From a bacterium F11 (GTDB lineage Bacteria > Elusimicrobiota > Elusimicrobia > F11), in contig MSYE01000033.1 of the NCBI GenBank assembly GCA_002176905.1, positions 1 to 51,499 on the forward strand: 51,499 bases of DNA, read 5' to 3'. This document shows positions 1 to 9,198 of the stretch, in pieces. Both the position numbers and the translations under genes were made by a program. How positions within the stretch are numbered: position 1 is the stretch's first letter; every line of letters starts with the position of its first letter. A model generated the notes under the pieces. That model was not told the DNA's origin and did not search any database. It saw nothing but the letters and a program-made list of their open reading frames with translations.

Positions 1-344
1 AAGATACGTTCGCCTTCTTGAAAGAACCATTTTTCTTGAGACGGGGTTTCGTAACCCTCATGAATCCACACTTTCTTGTAATGATCGATCACCTCGTCCA
101 TCGCGGGGTATCCCTCTTTCTCCGTTGAAAAAAGAAATTCCAAACCGCTGTGCACACTTTTTCCAAATGAAAAATAGGCCCGGGGCTTTTCTGGAACTTT
201 ATCAACATACCGGAATTTCCACTTCTGCGGACATTGTTGATAGAGGCTGATGGAAGAATGGGAAAGGGTTCGTCCTTTATACCAAGAGTCTTCTTTATCC
301 GATTTCTCTTTGGAAAAAGATTCACCAAAGGTTAGCTGACTCAT
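1..344 (-). CDS. PD-(D/E)XK nuclease-family protein, N-terminal part (runs off the window)
   Basis: The ATG at 344-342 overlaps the stop of the preceding gene in an ATGA arrangement, and the frame stays open to base 1, so about 114 N-terminal residues are visible. Residues about 27-60 show the typical opening of the PD-(D/E)XK superfamily seen in AddB/Cas4/RecB-like nucleases (PF12705 type). A serine-rich segment is followed by LYQQCPQKWKFRYV, and later comes FGKSVHSGLEFLF with its conserved F-G-x-x-x-H. The histidine and the following LE belong to the first catalytic motif of such nucleases. The D/E-x-K core lies beyond the window, so activity cannot be judged. It is the last visible gene of a long overlapping minus-strand run. 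Function in DNA end processing is inferred from the family only. Confidence 0.7.
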   Translation of the reverse strand, partial: MSQLTFGESFSKEKSDKEDSWYKGRTLSHSSISLYQQCPQKWKFRYVDKVPEKPRAYFSFGKSVHSGLEFLFSTEKEGYPAMDEVIDHYKKVWIHEGYETPSQEKWFFQEGERI

Positions 345-1576
345 GGGGAAGGATCCCTTGAACCAAAACCAGGGAAAGCAGCGATTTTGTAACTTATCAA
401 CTCGGTGTTTCGTTTTTCCCCATGAGAGCTGGAGAGGGTGGTCAAAATTCTTCCGACACCCGGAGCATAATATTCAAAACGTTTTCCAGGGGATCCTTCT
501 ATAGATGACTTCACTTTCAAGCAACCCTCAAACTCCCCAGCTGCTACTTTTATCTTCTCTTTTATCCCAACCAATTCGTAAACAAAAAAACGACCCCCCA
601 TGGGAGTTCGCCATTTCTGCCCGATTGTCAGCGGCCACTTCAGTATGGTTTTTGATCGAGAATCATTCTCGGAAACATATTCCTTCAACTCCTTATTGCT
701 CTTACGATAAACATACGAGGAGGTTTGAAATTTTTTACTCCCCCCATAAAAAGATCTCTTCAAAATCGCTGCCTCTGAAGGCAAAGTTTTTTTTGTGTTT
801 TTAAGAGACAAACAGCGCGTCACTGTTTTGGCAATCGATCCTTTTGTGTCGGAGTCCCCCTCTTCCCACTCACTCCCAGGAATCAAGGGAAAGTAATCCG
901 GACAATTAATGATTTGAAGAGCGGCGGCCTGCGCCCAAGGTTTGGATTGAGGATATTCCGTTGTCACTTTCTCATAATAAATTTGGGCGGCGAAAAAATC
1001 ATTCAACCCTTTTTGCGTAACCCATCCAGCTCGGAAAAGAGCTTCTGCTGCTAAGGGATCATTGGGATGATGAGCCACAAATTCCTGATAACGTTTCCAC
1101 GCTTCAGAGAACCGACCTTCTTTTTCAAGTTTCATTGCTTTATTAAATTGGCTTTGTGGACCACAACCCACAACAAGCACCGCCAAACATAACAGAAATA
1201 GCTTTATAAATTTTTGTTTCATTATTAAAAAGGCCCCATTTGTCATGAGTATTCCTAAAGTATCAAAGCCCACATCCATAGCCGAACACGTTCGTCCCGG
1301 AACAAAGCCTTGATGAATTTCATCTGACAAAGCATAAAGAAATGCCAGCGTGAAAGACCATATTATTATTTTACGAGCCGGTAAATCAGGCCAAGTTCGT
1401 CGAAAAGCCCGGATAAGAAATCCTGTCAAAATGCCAAAGACAACAATATGGGCCAATTTTCTAAGAATCAAATCCCACACGCCCAATCCCGAATTAAGAG
1501 AAGGGATGCTGGATAATAAAAAGATCAGAGCAGCCCATACAACAACAAAAAACCAGGAGAAAAATCGTGTTGTCAT
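341..1576 (-). CDS. VanZ-like membrane domain fused to a TPR lipoprotein
   Basis: This is a 411-residue frame with two parts that are normally separate. Residues 1-118 form four membrane segments with the VanZ signature SDEIHQGFVPGR (84-95) and a following D-x-x-x-D. At residue 119 (ATG at 1222) a second start-like segment begins. It has lysines, a hydrophobic stretch and the lipobox VVGC with Cys138, exactly like the start of a lipoprotein. TPR-like repeats follow (about 140-215). The C-terminal region holds phrases such as VAAGEFEGCLKV and YYAPGVGRI, which are common in secreted lipoproteins of unknown role. Either this is a true fusion whose fifth membrane segment doubles as an SPII signal, or an internal start yields a separate lipoprotein. 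The gene overlaps both neighbours by 4 bases. Confidence 0.75.
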   Translation of the reverse strand: MTTRFFSWFFVVVWAALIFLLSSIPSLNSGLGVWDLILRKLAHIVVFGILTGFLIRAFRRTWPDLPARKIIIWSFTLAFLYALSDEIHQGFVPGRTCSAMDVGFDTLGILMTNGAFLIMKQKFIKLFLLCLAVLVVGCGPQSQFNKAMKLEKEGRFSEAWKRYQEFVAHHPNDPLAAEALFRAGWVTQKGLNDFFAAQIYYEKVTTEYPQSKPWAQAAALQIINCPDYFPLIPGSEWEEGDSDTKGSIAKTVTRCLSLKNTKKTLPSEAAILKRSFYGGSKKFQTSSYVYRKSNKELKEYVSENDSRSKTILKWPLTIGQKWRTPMGGRFFVYELVGIKEKIKVAAGEFEGCLKVKSSIEGSPGKRFEYYAPGVGRILTTLSSSHGEKRNTELISYKIAAFPGFGSRDPSP

Positions 1577-3210
1577 TTTTTGGTCTTTATCCCCACCACT
1601 TCAAATAAAACAAACCGTTCCCATGGGCCAGTTGAAAAGGAAAAAGGAAGACCACCCCAAAGAGAGGCATAAAAACCGGCCGATCCTCGAAAATCCATCA
1701 CCTTCAATGGATATCGCGTATTGTACTCAAACGTTTTTATCAATTTTAGGTCAACTTTTTCTCTCCACCGGTAAATGGGAGGCATGGTAACAGTCTTGGT
1801 GAGAATTCGATCCCCTTTTTCAAACTCGGTTCCTGGAAACCAGGGAATCCAGCCTTCCGAACGGAGGTACGCCATGGTAAAGGAATCACCCATATAATAA
1901 TGTCCCGCACCGCCAGCATATCCTGCTGATGTGAGCTTGGAACCCACATCTCTGGAGGGATCAGCCTGTTTATAATCAGCATAGGCCAGAAGAGAGGTAA
2001 AAAAGAGAGCAAACGCCAAGAGTCCTTTTAAAATGGCCCTCTCATGACCCCGCCATTCCATTTCAATAAACCGAATAGTAAGAAAAACAACAGCCGGAAC
2101 AACGATCATGTAATACCGTGCTGCAACCCACCCCATGACCACCATCATCATGAGAACAAAACCAAGGATCCATAAAACAAGAAAGAAATCTCTGGGAAAT
2201 ACATATTTTTTCCAAATCATTCCCATATGAATCAAGAAGAGAATGGAACTCGCAAAGAAAAACCCGTATAAAAATCCTTGGAACAATGAAAATCCTCCCA
2301 AAGAACTTGAAAAAATAATCATCACCACCGAGACAATGAATCCGCCGAAGAGGATCATCTTTTTTGTTGTTAATTTCCAAATGAAAACAGGGAAAAAGCA
2401 AACACCTGAGAGGAAAACAAGAAACACAAAGGGTTTGGCCCATCCAAACAGATGCACCATGCGCTGGGATGCCGCCAATATGTGCGCTTGTCCATATAAT
2501 TTCATGGTCCACAAATTAAACGCCCCCAGAAAAACCAAGGCCAACACCCAGGGTATTCCAACACGCCAACGGTGACCAATTTTTTTCCAGCGAAGAATGG
2601 TCCAAAGTGCGGTTAATGGCAGAACAAAAACCCCAGGATATTTCGTCAGGATTCCCAATCCCATAAAAATGCCACTAATAACAAAAGTTCCAATATGATC
2701 TTTCTCAATGGCCTTAATAAAGAAATATAGACCTCCGAAAAAAAAGAAGCTGAGTGTCGAATCAATTAACAAGCTATACGAGGTTAGCCAATGAACAGGC
2801 GTGACCAACACCAAGAGGGTGGCCAAAAAAGGATTTTCCGTTAGCCGGCGGGCCAAACCGAACAAGAAAAGAGCCGCAAAACACGAAAGGAGCACACACC
2901 CAAGACGAAGAAACCATTCTTTGTTGGATCCCGTTTTCATAAGAATGGCCAAATAATAATGATGCACCAGCGGATTAACCATGCGAACAAGGCCATCTTC
3001 CTCCCAACCCCTTGTGTTAATACCAGCATCATCAGCTCGGAAATGATACGGTTGGCCTGGATTATCCTTCAACCATGAACCGATCTGGACAAAATAACTA
3101 TCATCAACAAAATAGGCTCGATTAAGAAAAGGAAGGGCCAATAAAATAGGAAAAAGAAAAACGATGATTCGTTCTTTAATGTGATGAGACATTTCTATCA
3201 CACCCTTCAT
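1573..3210 (-). CDS. GT39/ArnT-type membrane glycosyltransferase
   Basis: A 545-residue polytopic membrane protein of the dolichyl-phosphate-mannose mannosyltransferase/ArnT fold (GT-C class). The first outside loop has the acidic pair in YFVDDSYF (about residues 33-40), where GT-C enzymes place their catalytic aspartate. It is followed by the conserved arrangement of many hydrophobic helices, the GIFMGLGILTKYPG segment and a smaller soluble C-terminal domain. Such enzymes move a sugar from a polyprenyl-phosphate donor to lipid or protein on the outer face of the inner membrane; donor and acceptor cannot be read from the sequence. The ATG at 3210 overlaps the upstream stop by 4 bases. A second ATG six codons on (MSHHIKERI) is an alternative start. 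Confidence 0.8.
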   Translation of the reverse strand: MKGVIEMSHHIKERIIVFLFPILLALPFLNRAYFVDDSYFVQIGSWLKDNPGQPYHFRADDAGINTRGWEEDGLVRMVNPLVHHYYLAILMKTGSNKEWFLRLGCVLLSCFAALFLFGLARRLTENPFLATLLVLVTPVHWLTSYSLLIDSTLSFFFFGGLYFFIKAIEKDHIGTFVISGIFMGLGILTKYPGVFVLPLTALWTILRWKKIGHRWRVGIPWVLALVFLGAFNLWTMKLYGQAHILAASQRMVHLFGWAKPFVFLVFLSGVCFFPVFIWKLTTKKMILFGGFIVSVVMIIFSSSLGGFSLFQGFLYGFFFASSILFLIHMGMIWKKYVFPRDFFLVLWILGFVLMMMVVMGWVAARYYMIVVPAVVFLTIRFIEMEWRGHERAILKGLLAFALFFTSLLAYADYKQADPSRDVGSKLTSAGYAGGAGHYYMGDSFTMAYLRSEGWIPWFPGTEFEKGDRILTKTVTMPPIYRWREKVDLKLIKTFEYNTRYPLKVMDFRGSAGFYASLWGGLPFSFSTGPWERFVLFEVVGIKTKK

Positions 3211-4013
3211 GTTCGAAATTGAAATACAATTTTATCTCCTTCTTTGAACCCAGTTTGCTGCGCAGCGCTCCCTTCCCTAACCGATAACTCAACAAAACCA
3301 GCAGAACCACCTATCGCCATCAATTTCCCAATTTCGACGCTTTCATAAGAGGTCACCAATCCACGAATGGCAGGTATTTTTTTATCAAATTCAATCCAAA
3401 CTTTGGCATTCTCCGCATAGGGAATGACGTCTTTCGTTTTGACATTGCTAATGGCATTGCCAAAACCATCAACGGCGATCACTTCTCCAATCCACTTCGA
3501 TCCCAATTTTTGAACTGAAGGAAAGGGTATATCAACATAAGAGGAAACAGGCTCTCCTAACAAATTAAGATTTTCCCCCATCAAAACGCGAGCCGCAACG
3601 GGAGCCATGATATCCCGGCCATGAAAAGTGTGGCTAATATTGGTCTGAAGATAATTTTTTGAAATATCCAAAACCCGCGTTGGCTTAATCTCATGTAAAA
3701 CCCATGAAAGAAGACCGTTATCAGGAGCGATAAAAATCCGCTGATTGGCCTCGACCAGAAGAATCGGCCGTGACGTTCCCACCCCAGGATCAACCACACA
3801 GAGAAAAAGTGTGCCTTTGGGAAAATTCTGATAACACGTCATGAGTTGATAAGCCGCATAACGGATGTTTTGGGGGGGCACCTCATGCGTAATATCAACC
3901 AAATGAAAATCGGAAACCTTGGAGAGGAGAACTCCTTTCATCGCCCCCACGTAGTTATCTCTCAATCCAAAGTCTGTTAACAAAGCAACAACTTTTTTTT
4001 CTTCCATTATCAT
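3207..4013 (-). CDS. S-adenosyl-L-methionine hydrolase (adenosine-forming), DUF62/PF01887 family
   Basis: A 268-residue protein matching the SAM hydroxide adenosyltransferase family over its full length. LLTDFGLRDNYVGAMKG at the N-terminus holds the catalytic-site aspartate region. VVDPGVGT and the FIAPDNGLLS motif bind the adenosyl moiety, FHGRDIMAPVAA carries the conserved F-H-G-R-D, and VDGFGNAISN begins the C-terminal domain. Members split SAM with water to adenosine and methionine; the fluorinase and chlorinase belong to the same fold. It sits six bases after queE, a radical-SAM gene, in the same operon. Why SAM would be hydrolysed here is unclear. A second in-frame ATG two codons later could be used. 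Confidence 0.88.
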   Translation of the reverse strand: MIMEEKKVVALLTDFGLRDNYVGAMKGVLLSKVSDFHLVDITHEVPPQNIRYAAYQLMTCYQNFPKGTLFLCVVDPGVGTSRPILLVEANQRIFIAPDNGLLSWVLHEIKPTRVLDISKNYLQTNISHTFHGRDIMAPVAARVLMGENLNLLGEPVSSYVDIPFPSVQKLGSKWIGEVIAVDGFGNAISNVKTKDVIPYAENAKVWIEFDKKIPAIRGLVTSYESVEIGKLMAIGGSAGFVELSVREGSAAQQTGFKEGDKIVFQFRT

Positions 4014-4019
4014 CTCATG

Positions 4020-4715
4020 CTACCGAATGGCCCAGATTTTCTGTTGCTGACTCATCACGTGAACCCGAGGAATCAACGCCCTTGCAAAACGCACAAATTC
4101 TTCCATTTGGTCCTCAGATGGCGGTTCGATCCCACTCGATTGGGGTGTTACCTGTTGCAAAACAAGAAGCGGGGGAGAATCCAATGTCTTCAACAAAGAG
4201 AGTGCTTGCTTCAATTCCAATTCCGGTGAGTGTTTTTCAATCACAATTTTGACAAAAATCTTCTCCTTTCCAATTTTTAAGAATTCCCTGTGTTCATTCC
4301 AAAAAATCTGACCTGTTGCACTGGGAAGCTTAATATCCATGGCCACCACATCACAATATTCGATCACTTTGGAAAGGGCCTCATAATGAATCCCTGCTGT
4401 TTCCAAATAAATGCGCAATTGGTTCCGTTTGAGAAATGGGAATAACCTCTTGAGAAAATCAACCTGAGCCAAGGGTTCCCCTCCTGTTAGGCTGACCGTC
4501 CGAATCATCTCATCACAACAAATCTGCAGAATCCGTTCGCATGCTTTTTGACCATCAACAGCCTCGTGGGCTTTGGCCACAAGACTTCCAGGGGTATCAC
4601 AATACCGACACCGAAGAGGACAACCCGCCAACCGAACAAAAAGCTGACGTTCTCCGGTAAAGGGTCCTTCCCCTTGATGGGTTGGATAGATTTCACTTAT
4701 ATAGGCGGTATTCAT
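4020..4715 (-). CDS. queE: 7-carboxy-7-deazaguanine synthase (radical SAM)
   Basis: QueE converts 6-carboxy-tetrahydropterin to 7-carboxy-7-deazaguanine in the pathway to preQ0 and queuosine. Visible features are the N-terminal SEIYPTHQGEGPFTGE substrate region, the radical-SAM cysteine motif CPLRCRYCD (C-x3-C-x2-C), and SLTGGEPL for SAM binding. The reading frame is open further upstream, but the family begins with a sequence like MNTAYISEIYPTHQGEG. The ATG at 4715 overlaps the queC stop as ATGA, so I take that as the start (231 residues). The coupling with queC supports the role. No queD or queF is in the window. Confidence 0.93.
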   Translation of the reverse strand: MNTAYISEIYPTHQGEGPFTGERQLFVRLAGCPLRCRYCDTPGSLVAKAHEAVDGQKACERILQICCDEMIRTVSLTGGEPLAQVDFLKRLFPFLKRNQLRIYLETAGIHYEALSKVIEYCDVVAMDIKLPSATGQIFWNEHREFLKIGKEKIFVKIVIEKHSPELELKQALSLLKTLDSPPLLVLQQVTPQSSGIEPPSEDQMEEFVRFARALIPRVHVMSQQQKIWAIR

Positions 4716-5371
4716 ATACCAGCTTCCTGAAATCCTTTTTCTCGCAACCGACAAGAATCGCATCGATCGCAAGGTCTGCTTTTCCCAGCATAGCAGGACC
4801 ATGTTAAATGAAGGGGCACATTCAATGATTGCCCCAATTTCACAATATCGACCTTTGTAAGATTTAACAACGGCGTTAGGATTGATATTTTCGACTTCAT
4901 TTCAACACCTTGACGGGTTCCTTCTTTGGAAACCCTTTCAAATGCCTTCATGTAACGCGGGCGGCAATCGGGATAACCTGAATAGTCAATGGCATTGGCA
5001 CCAATGACAATGGCTTCCGATTTCATTTGATCGGCCCAGGAAAGAGCAAAACTTAAAAAAATGGTGTTTCGCGCCGGGACATACGTTGAGGGTATCCGAT
5101 CGCGCATCTTTCTTGTGGGCCGATTTTTGGGAAGGGCTTTACGTGAATCAGTCAATGAAGATCCTCCCCAAGGGAGAGAAAATCGAACCAGACGGAAAGG
5201 AACCTGAGCGGTTCTGGCCAAAAGGCGAGCTTGGTTTATTTCTTTTTTATGTCTTTGACCATAATCAAAAGAAAGGGCAAAACAAGACCATCCCTTTTTC
5301 TTGGCCCACCAAAGAGCCACCGCAGAATCCATCCCACCAGAGAGGAGAACAACCGCTTTTCTTTTCTTCAT
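4712..5371 (-). CDS. queC: 7-cyano-7-deazaguanine synthase
   Basis: QueC uses ATP and ammonia to turn 7-carboxy-7-deazaguanine into preQ0. The 219-residue protein has the PP-loop SGGMDS at 11-16, the FDYGQRHKKE segment and STYVPARN. It has a C-terminal zinc site with four cysteines (C193, C201, C204, C207 in the SCY...PCDRCDSC segment). Length and all motifs are those of the family. It ends four bases into queE and starts ten bases after murI, so the deazapurine genes ride in an operon headed by cell-wall genes. Confidence 0.95.
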   Translation of the reverse strand: MKKRKAVVLLSGGMDSAVALWWAKKKGWSCFALSFDYGQRHKKEINQARLLARTAQVPFRLVRFSLPWGGSSLTDSRKALPKNRPTRKMRDRIPSTYVPARNTIFLSFALSWADQMKSEAIVIGANAIDYSGYPDCRPRYMKAFERVSKEGTRQGVEMKSKISILTPLLNLTKVDIVKLGQSLNVPLHLTWSCYAGKSRPCDRCDSCRLREKGFQEAGI

Positions 5372-5381
5372 AAGAGAAACC

Positions 5382-6194
5382 TTAAAGATTGTCTAGGGAG
5401 AGGAAACGCGCCGGATAAACAGAACGTCCCAAAAACCGGAGACTGAGTTGTGAAAAATTCTTGGGGCGATCCGTTGTAAAAAAGGTGGGAGACACTCTTG
5501 CCCTTGATGGATTTAACAAATTTTTCATCCTCAATAAATTATTTAGAGCGCGTGCGGTTTCGTGCGCCGAATCAATTAACTTTATTTTGGGGCCCACCGC
5601 CTTTTGTATGGTCTTCTTGAGCAAAGGATAATGGGTGCATCCCAAAACCAAAGAATCAATGTCCACCTTCCGAAAGAATCTCAAATAATCCAATGCCACC
5701 AAATCCGGAATTTTCCCCTGTAGTCTTCCCTCCTCTACAAGCGGTACAAACAAAGGACAAGCTTGTTCCCATACCTGAATCCGCGGATGGTTTTTATTGA
5801 GGGCTATTTTATAAGCATGACTGGATACGGTCGCATGTGTTCCAATCACACCAACTTTATTTTTCTTTGTGTTCTCTTTTGCGGCACGCACCCCGGGTTC
5901 AATCACTCCCAAAACAGGGATGGGAAATTGCCTTAATGTTGTTAGAGCCACTGCACTAGCAGAGTTACACGCCACCACGATAGCTTTGACTTTCTTTTTT
6001 AACAGAAAAAAGGCGATTTGAGAGGCATACCGACGTATGGTTTCTGGTGATTTCGTTCCATACGGAACACGTGCGGTATCCCCGACATAGATCAATTTTT
6101 CATATGGAAGAAGATGGGAAATTTCTCTTACAACGGTGAGCCCGCCCAAGCCCGAATCAAATATACCTATGGGTGAATGGGATCTCCGACCCAT
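5382..6194 (-). CDS. murI: glutamate racemase
   Basis: MurI makes D-glutamate for peptidoglycan by a two-cysteine acid-base mechanism. The protein (270 residues) opens with IGIFDSGLGGLTVVRE and has YVGDTARVPYG. It keeps both catalytic cysteines: C76 in VVACNSASA and C186 in LGCTHYPLL. Its ATG shares one base with the stop of the upstream amidase gene (TAATG), so translation is probably coupled. The neighbour is also a peptidoglycan enzyme. Confidence 0.95.
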   Translation of the reverse strand: MGRRSHSPIGIFDSGLGGLTVVREISHLLPYEKLIYVGDTARVPYGTKSPETIRRYASQIAFFLLKKKVKAIVVACNSASAVALTTLRQFPIPVLGVIEPGVRAAKENTKKNKVGVIGTHATVSSHAYKIALNKNHPRIQVWEQACPLFVPLVEEGRLQGKIPDLVALDYLRFFRKVDIDSLVLGCTHYPLLKKTIQKAVGPKIKLIDSAHETARALNNLLRMKNLLNPSRARVSPTFFTTDRPKNFSQLSLRFLGRSVYPARFLSLDNL

Positions 6195-7834
6195 TACGGT
6201 TCCTGTTTTTTCTGTTTTTGTGCGGTGACAGCTTGAAATTTTTGACGTGAACGGCGATCGTACTCCAATACACCTGCCGCCAATCCACGAACAAGCTGGG
6301 AACGATACCGAGAGGATCTCAATTTGAGCTCCGTAACCGGATTGGAAAGATACTCCAATTCAACCAATACCCCCGGCATTTGAGCGCCCCGAAGAACATG
6401 AAAATTGGCTTCACGAACAGCGGTACTTTTTACCCTTGATTTCTTCTTAACCCCTCGACAAATGTGCGCCGCACATTCAGAAGATTGATTTATAAAGTTA
6501 TAAACGGCCATTGAAGCCAACAAATCGTACAACTTTGAAGAGGCTTCTCCTTTTCTGGCTTCTAGTTGAACAACGGAATTTTCTTTGCGGGCCACGGCTT
6601 CAGCCGCTTCATCGGAGGCTTCCTCAGAGAGGATATAAACTTCGAATCCTTTTGATTTTGAGGAAAAAGATGAATTGCAATGGATGGAAACAAACAAATC
6701 CGCTTTGGCATTATTGGCAACCTCGGTCCGGTCACTCAAAGATGTAAAGGAGTCATTGTCTCTAGTCAAAATAACCCGAAGGTTCTTATTCTTTTTGAGT
6801 TCTTTTGCCAGAGCAAGACCCACTTTCAAGTTAATGTTCTTTTCAACCGTTCCCCGAACCCCCACGGCTCCGGAATCCTTCCCCCCATGGCCGGGATCAA
6901 TAACAATCGTTCGAAATTTCCTATCTTTCAATGGTTTATAGACTCTTCGGGTTGACGATTTTTTCGTTCCCGATACCGCTCCATTATCAGAAGGGCTTGA
7001 TTTGTTCTCGGGTAAAGAAACAACCGACGCCCCTCTCTCTTTGGTAAACACATCGATAATTAATTTTCGATGGGTGGGATCAAATTGAAGATGACTGGTC
7101 TTGGCTTTGTGTCCCAATTTCAAAATCAAATCTGCTGATCGGTGCTTTTGGTTTACGCGAACTTCTTTTAGGACCTTATCTCCACGAAAAATTTCTGATC
7201 TTGAAAATCGTCCACGAATAAACCGAAGCCAAACACGCTTTTTATTTTGTTCGATGACTTGATACGGCGTTCTCTCTTCCATCTCCACTTTCACACAATA
7301 CCGATCTCCCAAATTTTCAACAGGTGGCAATTTTAGGGTTACGGGTGAATCTTGTGAAAGAATGCGCTGTTTTTCATTTAATGCCAATTTTGTTTGGGTA
7401 AACGATTCAAAGGTCTTTGAAGGAGCAAAACCGACTGGAATGTAAAGCTGCTGGTTTCGATAAATGAGTTTGTACTTTTTGTTGGTTGGGGTTCCGTCGT
7501 GATATACGGTGGATCTTTCCCAATTGAAACAGAGTAACCCATCCACGCGACTAAGGCAGGCTTGCTTGGTAATGGATTGCCATCGAAGTTGGGCTCGAGA
7601 CAATTTTGCCAATCCGCCAATACGAAAATAGTCATGACCTTCGATGGGATAGGCCTTCACCTTTTTCGTGATCCCATTATAAATCCAGTCATAACGAACT
7701 GACTTTTTTGACTCTTCAGGTTGAATGGGTTTGCGACCGGCAGAAAAGGCCAGGGAAAAGGAAATGAGAGGTAAAGCCAAAAGAAGGCAAAGCCGATGAG
7801 CAAAACCAAACCTTGAATTAAAAGACCTTCTCAT
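6194..7834 (-). CDS. N-acetylmuramoyl-L-alanine amidase (Amidase_3) with N-terminal AMIN-like region
   Basis: A secreted zinc amidase that cuts the bond between muramic acid and the stem peptide. Residues about 12-32 are a signal peptide. Residues 40-165 are a beta-rich region that I do not recognise, and 170-265 look like an AMIN domain, which targets such enzymes to the envelope. A basic, serine-rich linker follows. The catalytic domain (about 305-530) has VIDPGHGGKDSGA with zinc ligand H316, then E331 and H385 in SIHCN. The late LVELEYLSNP holds the catalytic glutamate. AmiC/CwlM-type enzymes act in cell separation. It is the first gene of the run continuing through murI and queC, 56 bases after the MFS gene. 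Confidence 0.88.
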   Translation of the reverse strand: MRRSFNSRFGFAHRLCLLLALPLISFSLAFSAGRKPIQPEESKKSVRYDWIYNGITKKVKAYPIEGHDYFRIGGLAKLSRAQLRWQSITKQACLSRVDGLLCFNWERSTVYHDGTPTNKKYKLIYRNQQLYIPVGFAPSKTFESFTQTKLALNEKQRILSQDSPVTLKLPPVENLGDRYCVKVEMEERTPYQVIEQNKKRVWLRFIRGRFSRSEIFRGDKVLKEVRVNQKHRSADLILKLGHKAKTSHLQFDPTHRKLIIDVFTKERGASVVSLPENKSSPSDNGAVSGTKKSSTRRVYKPLKDRKFRTIVIDPGHGGKDSGAVGVRGTVEKNINLKVGLALAKELKKNKNLRVILTRDNDSFTSLSDRTEVANNAKADLFVSIHCNSSFSSKSKGFEVYILSEEASDEAAEAVARKENSVVQLEARKGEASSKLYDLLASMAVYNFINQSSECAAHICRGVKKKSRVKSTAVREANFHVLRGAQMPGVLVELEYLSNPVTELKLRSSRYRSQLVRGLAAGVLEYDRRSRQKFQAVTAQKQKKQEP

Positions 7835-7890
7835 GCCTGAAAATATAACAAACTGAGGGAAAACATGATAGGGCCTAGAAACTGAACCCC

Positions 7891-9114
7891 TTAATCAGAT
7901 TGGGTTAATGATGTGGCTGGCGCTTTCACCAACTTGATCTTCAAGGACCGGCTCATCAAACCTGCGATAAACAAGAGGACCGCTGTTAAAATAAAGGGAA
8001 TTCGCAATCCCAAGGCCGCGGCCAAAGCCCCTCCCAATAAAGGGCCCACCGCATTTCCCATAAGTGTAAAAGAAAAGGAAACACCGAGGACACCGGCTTT
8101 TCGATCGGTGGGCGTGTGCTTGGCAATCAAGGCCTGAAGAGAGGGTGCAATACCAGCAGAGAAAAATCCCAATAAAAAGCGACTAAAAAAGAGGAAAGAA
8201 ACACTCTGAGCCATGGCTTGAGGGATAAAGGTCAAGCCTGCCATAAACAGACAAATTGTTAAAACTTTCCTCTGGCTCCAACGGTCTGCCATACGCCCCC
8301 AAAAGGGAGCACCCACCATCATGGATAAGGCCGTTGCCGAGACCACCAACCCAGCCAAGGTTCCAATATGAGGATTGGAAGCTTCCGCTAGGAATGTCAC
8401 AAATAAGGCCAAAATGGGCTGTACCGACATTAGGGACATATTCGAAACAAATTGAAGCCGTGCGGCTGGCCACAGTGTTGAATTTTTAAATAAAAATTCG
8501 GCGTTTTTCCAAATAGAAAATGAACGATCCTTTTTTTCTGGTTTGTGTTCTTCACGGACAAAAACCCAAACCAAAAGCGCCCCACAGAGAACAATGCAAG
8601 CGCCGATAAAAATGGCCAATCGAATGCCATAAAAGTCCTGAAGAACTCCCCCAAAAAAGGGACCGACGATAAAACCGGCGGTGAGCGCACTCTGAAAAAG
8701 TCCAAGGGCAAAGCTTAAGGACCTCTCTGGCGTTTCAGATGCAATTAAAGCAATGGCAGAAGAAACAAATCCACAAAAGCATCCGTGGACCAATCGAAGA
8801 ACCAAAAGCTGACTGGGCGTTTGTACAAAAGCGGTAGCAAAAAGAACCAAAGAAGCAGCCCCGGTGGCCCGAACAACCATGGGCTTTCGACCAAATCGAT
8901 CCGCCCACGCACCCCACAAAGGAGCCGACAAACTCAACATCAGAAAACCGGCAGAAAAGAGAACTCCACTCCAGGTTGAAATTTCTGCATCGGATTGAAG
9001 GCCCAATTCCTTTAGGTACAAAGGAATAAAGGGAAGAAAGAAGCTCATCCCAATAATTGAAACAAACTGGGCAAACGAGAGCGCCATCAAATTTCTTTTC
9101 CAGATCGTTGGCAT
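7891..9114 (-). CDS. MFS multidrug-type exporter (12 helices, DHA1 family)
   Basis: A 407-residue transporter with twelve predicted membrane helices in two halves. Between helices 2 and 3 is the MFS loop motif WGAWADRFGRKP, repeated in degenerate form in the second half as WGRMADRWSQRK. GFIVGPFFGG in helix 5 fits the antiporter motif C of drug exporters (DHA1, MdtG/TetA-like). Substrate cannot be read from sequence. The gene stands a little apart: 84 bases downstream of the HNH gene, with a TATAAT-like element at 9159-9164 (minus strand) but no good -35. It may therefore have its own weak promoter. Confidence 0.85.
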   Translation of the reverse strand: MPTIWKRNLMALSFAQFVSIIGMSFFLPFIPLYLKELGLQSDAEISTWSGVLFSAGFLMLSLSAPLWGAWADRFGRKPMVVRATGAASLVLFATAFVQTPSQLLVLRLVHGCFCGFVSSAIALIASETPERSLSFALGLFQSALTAGFIVGPFFGGVLQDFYGIRLAIFIGACIVLCGALLVWVFVREEHKPEKKDRSFSIWKNAEFLFKNSTLWPAARLQFVSNMSLMSVQPILALFVTFLAEASNPHIGTLAGLVVSATALSMMVGAPFWGRMADRWSQRKVLTICLFMAGLTFIPQAMAQSVSFLFFSRFLLGFFSAGIAPSLQALIAKHTPTDRKAGVLGVSFSFTLMGNAVGPLLGGALAAALGLRIPFILTAVLLFIAGLMSRSLKIKLVKAPATSLTQSD

Positions 9115-9198
9115 TATCGACTTCTTCGCATAAATAAAGGAGTGGGTTTCATACCGGGATTATATAGGAAGGAAAGGTCATGACAGTGAAACGAAGGA

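Noticed and set aside
5372..5400. A preQ1 riboswitch before queC
   Set aside because: Only ten bases separate murI and queC; there is no room for an aptamer.
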